Assembly (NCBI RefSeq): GCF_937863595.1
Contig: NZ_CALMGQ010000129.1
Span: forward strand, 1-34,611
Origin: an uncultured Cytophaga sp.
GTDB lineage: Bacteria; Bacteroidota; Bacteroidia; Cytophagales; Cytophagaceae
Reading direction: 5' to 3'
Length of the DNA: 34,611 bases
Under the pieces are notes generated by a model. That model saw only the letters and a program-made list of their open reading frames with translations. It made no database searches and had not been told where the DNA came from. Both the position numbers and the translations under genes were made by a program. Positions 33,091 through 34,611 of the stretch are shown here, piece after piece (positions within the stretch are counted from its first letter, which is position 1; each line of letters starts with the position of its first letter).

Positions 33091-33756
33091 ATGGTAAATA
33101 CATCGGCTTTAAATACAATTTTAGATTTTTTAAAACCCCATTCAACTACATTAATCGTTGTCACAAAAACGCATCCAGTTGAAACATTAAAAGTGACATA
33201 TGATTTAGGCCTACGCGTTTTTGGAGAGAATAAAGTTCAAGAATTGGTTGAAAAATCAGAGGCACTTCCTAAAGATATTGCTTGGCACCTAATCGGTCAT
33301 TTACAAACCAATAAGGTAAAATACATAGCACCTTTTGTGTCTATGATTCATTCGGTAGATAGTTTCAAATTACTGAAAGAAATAAATAAGGAAGCAAAGA
33401 AAAACAATCGAATCATCGACTGCCTGTTACAAGTTTATATCGCTAAAGAAGACACAAAGTTCGGTTTGGATAAGACTGAATTGTTGGATCTATTAAATAA
33501 TTCTGAATTCGATTCGCTAGAAAATATTTGCATCAAAGGTTTGATGGGGATGGCAACAAATACAACAGATCAAGAGCAGATTAAAAACGAATTTCATTCG
33601 CTAACCATCTTATTCGAAGAACTCAAAAATACAATTCATAAAAAAAATATTGATTGGAAAGAACGTTCTATGGGTATGACATCGGATTATAAAATTGCAG
33701 TAGAGCAAGGAAGTACGATGGTGCGCATTGGTAGTGCCATCTTTGGAAGCAGATAA
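33091..33756 (+). CDS. YggS/PLPBP-family PLP-binding protein
   Basis: About 221 residues from the ATG at 33091. A TTG at 33049 in the same frame would add 14 residues with no family similarity. It is a single alanine-racemase-like TIM barrel. The PLP Lys is residue 26 in LIVVTKTHP. Other marks are FGENKVQELVEKSE, WHLIGHLQTNKVKYIAPFV, KFGLDK, GLMGMAT and the C-terminal MGMTSDYKIAVEQGSTMVRIGSAIFGSR, with Ser-x-Asp and Arg-x-Gly phosphate contacts. These proteins maintain vitamin B6 homeostasis and have no known enzymatic activity. It is likely expressed alone; about 130 bases of AT-rich sequence separate it from the tolC-like gene. Confidence 0.92.
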   Translation: MVNTSALNTILDFLKPHSTTLIVVTKTHPVETLKVTYDLGLRVFGENKVQELVEKSEALPKDIAWHLIGHLQTNKVKYIAPFVSMIHSVDSFKLLKEINKEAKKNNRIIDCLLQVYIAKEDTKFGLDKTELLDLLNNSEFDSLENICIKGLMGMATNTTDQEQIKNEFHSLTILFEELKNTIHKKNIDWKERSMGMTSDYKIAVEQGSTMVRIGSAIFGSR

Positions 33757-33859
33757 AATTTATAGTGGTCAGCGATTTAGTGGTAGGTGGCTTACTGGTC
33801 AGTGATCAGTAAACAGTGGTCGGTTTAAAGTTTAAAGTGAAAAGTTGTAAACATACATT
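33757..33859. repeat. Degenerate CAGTGGTC/GATCAGT repeats
   Basis: After the YggS stop come imperfect repeats of a TAGTGGTCAG / GTGATCAGTAAACAGTGGTC unit, followed by the run TTTAAAGTTTAAAGTGAAAAG. They are low in complexity and have no coding content. Confidence 0.5.
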
Positions 33860-33941
33860 AACAATCATTCTAACTAGGGGCGATGACCCTAGTTCTGATA
33901 TGTCAGGCTGAAAGCCTGAGTTCGCGGAACTAACGATTGTT
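33860..33941. repeat. 82-bp cloverleaf-like intergenic element
   Basis: An outer stem (33860-33869 with 33932-33941, 9 of 10 paired) encloses three hairpins. The first is AACTAGGG/CCCTAGTT (33872-33879 with 33887-33894, 7-base loop). The second is TCAGGCT/AGCCTGA (33903-33909 with 33913-33919, 3-base loop). The third is GTTC-GCG-GAAC (33920-33930). It is richer in GC than its surroundings and sits in non-coding DNA between the YggS and DUF423 genes. It looks like a REP-type or small non-autonomous mobile repeat, or a structured RNA. Confidence 0.6.
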
Positions 33942-33968
33942 CATCTTTAGAAATACCTTTAACGAGAT

Positions 33969-34011
33969 ATCATTCATAACTCAAAATTTATAATTCATAA
34001 CTCATAATTAA
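33969..34011. repeat. Degenerate ATTCATAA/ATTCAAAATT repeat cluster, copy 2
   Basis: Imperfect repeats of TTCATAACTCAAAATTTATAATTC type end about seven bases before the ATG of the DUF423 gene, as in the cluster at 54-100. Confidence 0.55.
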
Positions 34012-34017
34012 AAACCC

Positions 34018-34395
34018 ATGTTACATAAAACATTCTTACTCGCAGGCAGTATATTCGCAGGATTGGGCGTTGCTATTGGTGCCTTTGGTGCACATAAATT
34101 AAAAGATTTTTTGTTACAAACTGGCAGAACAGAAACATTTGAAAAAGCAGTGATGTATCAATTCTATCACAGCTTTGCGTTATTGATTGTTGGCGTACTA
34201 ATTTTACAAATGCAGTTTAATAACAAATATCTAACCTATGCTGGTTATAGCTTTATTGCGGGCATCATTATATTCTCTGGCTCACTATATATACTTTGCT
34301 TAACAGAGACTCCAAAATGGGGTGCTGTAACTCCAATAGGCGGTGTATGTATGATCGCAGGCTGGATCTTAGTTTGTATGAGCTTTTTGAAGTAG
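34018..34395 (+). CDS. DUF423 (YgdD/TMEM256-like) membrane protein
   Basis: A 125-residue inner-membrane protein with four hydrophobic segments (about 5-24, 46-64, 70-90 and 100-122). Family marks are the N-terminal GLGVAIGAFGAHKLKDFL, YQFYHSFALLIVGVL in the second helix, IIFSGSLYILCLTE in the third, and TPIGGVCMIAGW in the last. DUF423/YgdD proteins are widely conserved; their function is unknown. Length is normal and the start is the ATG directly after the repeat cluster. Confidence 0.9.
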   Translation: MLHKTFLLAGSIFAGLGVAIGAFGAHKLKDFLLQTGRTETFEKAVMYQFYHSFALLIVGVLILQMQFNNKYLTYAGYSFIAGIIIFSGSLYILCLTETPKWGAVTPIGGVCMIAGWILVCMSFLK

Positions 34396-34611
34396 ATCAT
34401 TTTAGTTGCCAGCTGCTAGGTTCTAGTTGCTAGACGAAGGGGAAAAGTACGGAGTACGGAGTATTGAGTACCCAAAAAGTATATCCCCTAAACTTCAATA
34501 TTTAACAAAATAGTTTCAGATCTAAACACTTCGAAAATTGTTGTTCACTGGTTACATTGGGTCAGGTAAAAAAGCTGGGGAGTAACTGATAAAATATTAA
34601 CTTTACAGGTA
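34396..34611. other. Non-coding right end with degenerate repeats
   Basis: No convincing gene lies here. It contains copy 2 of the 27-bp dispersed repeat (34409-34435, inverted) and a short tandem AGTACGG / AGTACGGAGTATTGAGTAC run near 34446-34470, then AT-rich sequence running off the window. Confidence 0.5.
34409..34435 (-). repeat. Dispersed 27-bp repeat, copy 2
   Basis: The inverse of this stretch matches 27317-27343 in 22 of 27 positions, so the two copies are in opposite orientation, about 7 kb apart. Confidence 0.45.

Overview
The window reads as chromosomal DNA of a low-GC, AT-rich member of the Bacteroidota. The evidence is the gene content: DUF5723, DUF4197, DUF4199 and DUF4296 proteins, Bat-type genes, the siroheme reductase with a HEPN-like tail, and Bacteroidota-style lipoproteins. 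Promoter-like sites also fit the Bacteroidota consensus TTG-N19-TAnnTTTG, and Shine-Dalgarno sequences are scarce. A Cytophaga-like lineage is plausible but cannot be fixed from this sequence. There are no rRNA or tRNA genes, no CRISPR array and no phage genes. The only intact mobile element is one IS3-family insertion sequence.

Layout. 1-2.9 kb: a DUF937-like protein, a TVP38/TMEM64 membrane protein and a DUF5723 outer-membrane barrel protein. 3-10.2 kb: a CPA2 antiporter, then a sulfur block. On the minus strand this holds a siroheme sulfite/nitrite reductase, uroporphyrinogen-III methyltransferase and siroheme synthase (an operon), plus a rhodanese. Divergent from it on the plus strand are OsmC and a MetZ-type sulfhydrylase. 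Together these would reduce sulfite to sulfide, make the siroheme cofactor, and fix sulfide into homocysteine. 10.2-12.3 kb: a voltage-gated-type K+ channel, a DUF4199 protein and a DUF4197 protein. 12.4-17.2 kb: a MarR regulator divergent from a complete four-gene ABC efflux system (ATPase, adaptor, DevC/MacB-like permease, TolC).

17.3-21.2 kb: mutS2 on the minus strand, then an ECF sigma factor overlapping a membrane protein with a TonB C-terminal domain. 21.4-22.4 kb: two small lipoproteins on the minus strand. 22.5-25.3 kb: overlapping DUF58, BatD-like and BatA-like genes, followed by a small SET-domain protein. 25.9-27.2 kb: the IS3-family element with intact ends, a 3-bp target duplication and a classic A-AAA-AAG frameshift site. 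27.5-33 kb: a complete RND efflux operon (adaptor, pump, TolC). 33-34.4 kb: a YggS-type PLP protein and a DUF423 membrane protein.

Intergenic DNA carries several families of short degenerate repeats. One 82-bp element (33860-33941) can fold as an outer stem enclosing three hairpins, a cloverleaf-like shape, and is the least explained feature of the window. The other points of interest are a possibly leaderless promoter with MarR-type palindromes, a 24-bp palindrome between the divergent sulfur genes, the sigma/TonB-domain pair, and the shortened Bat-type operon with a SET gene.
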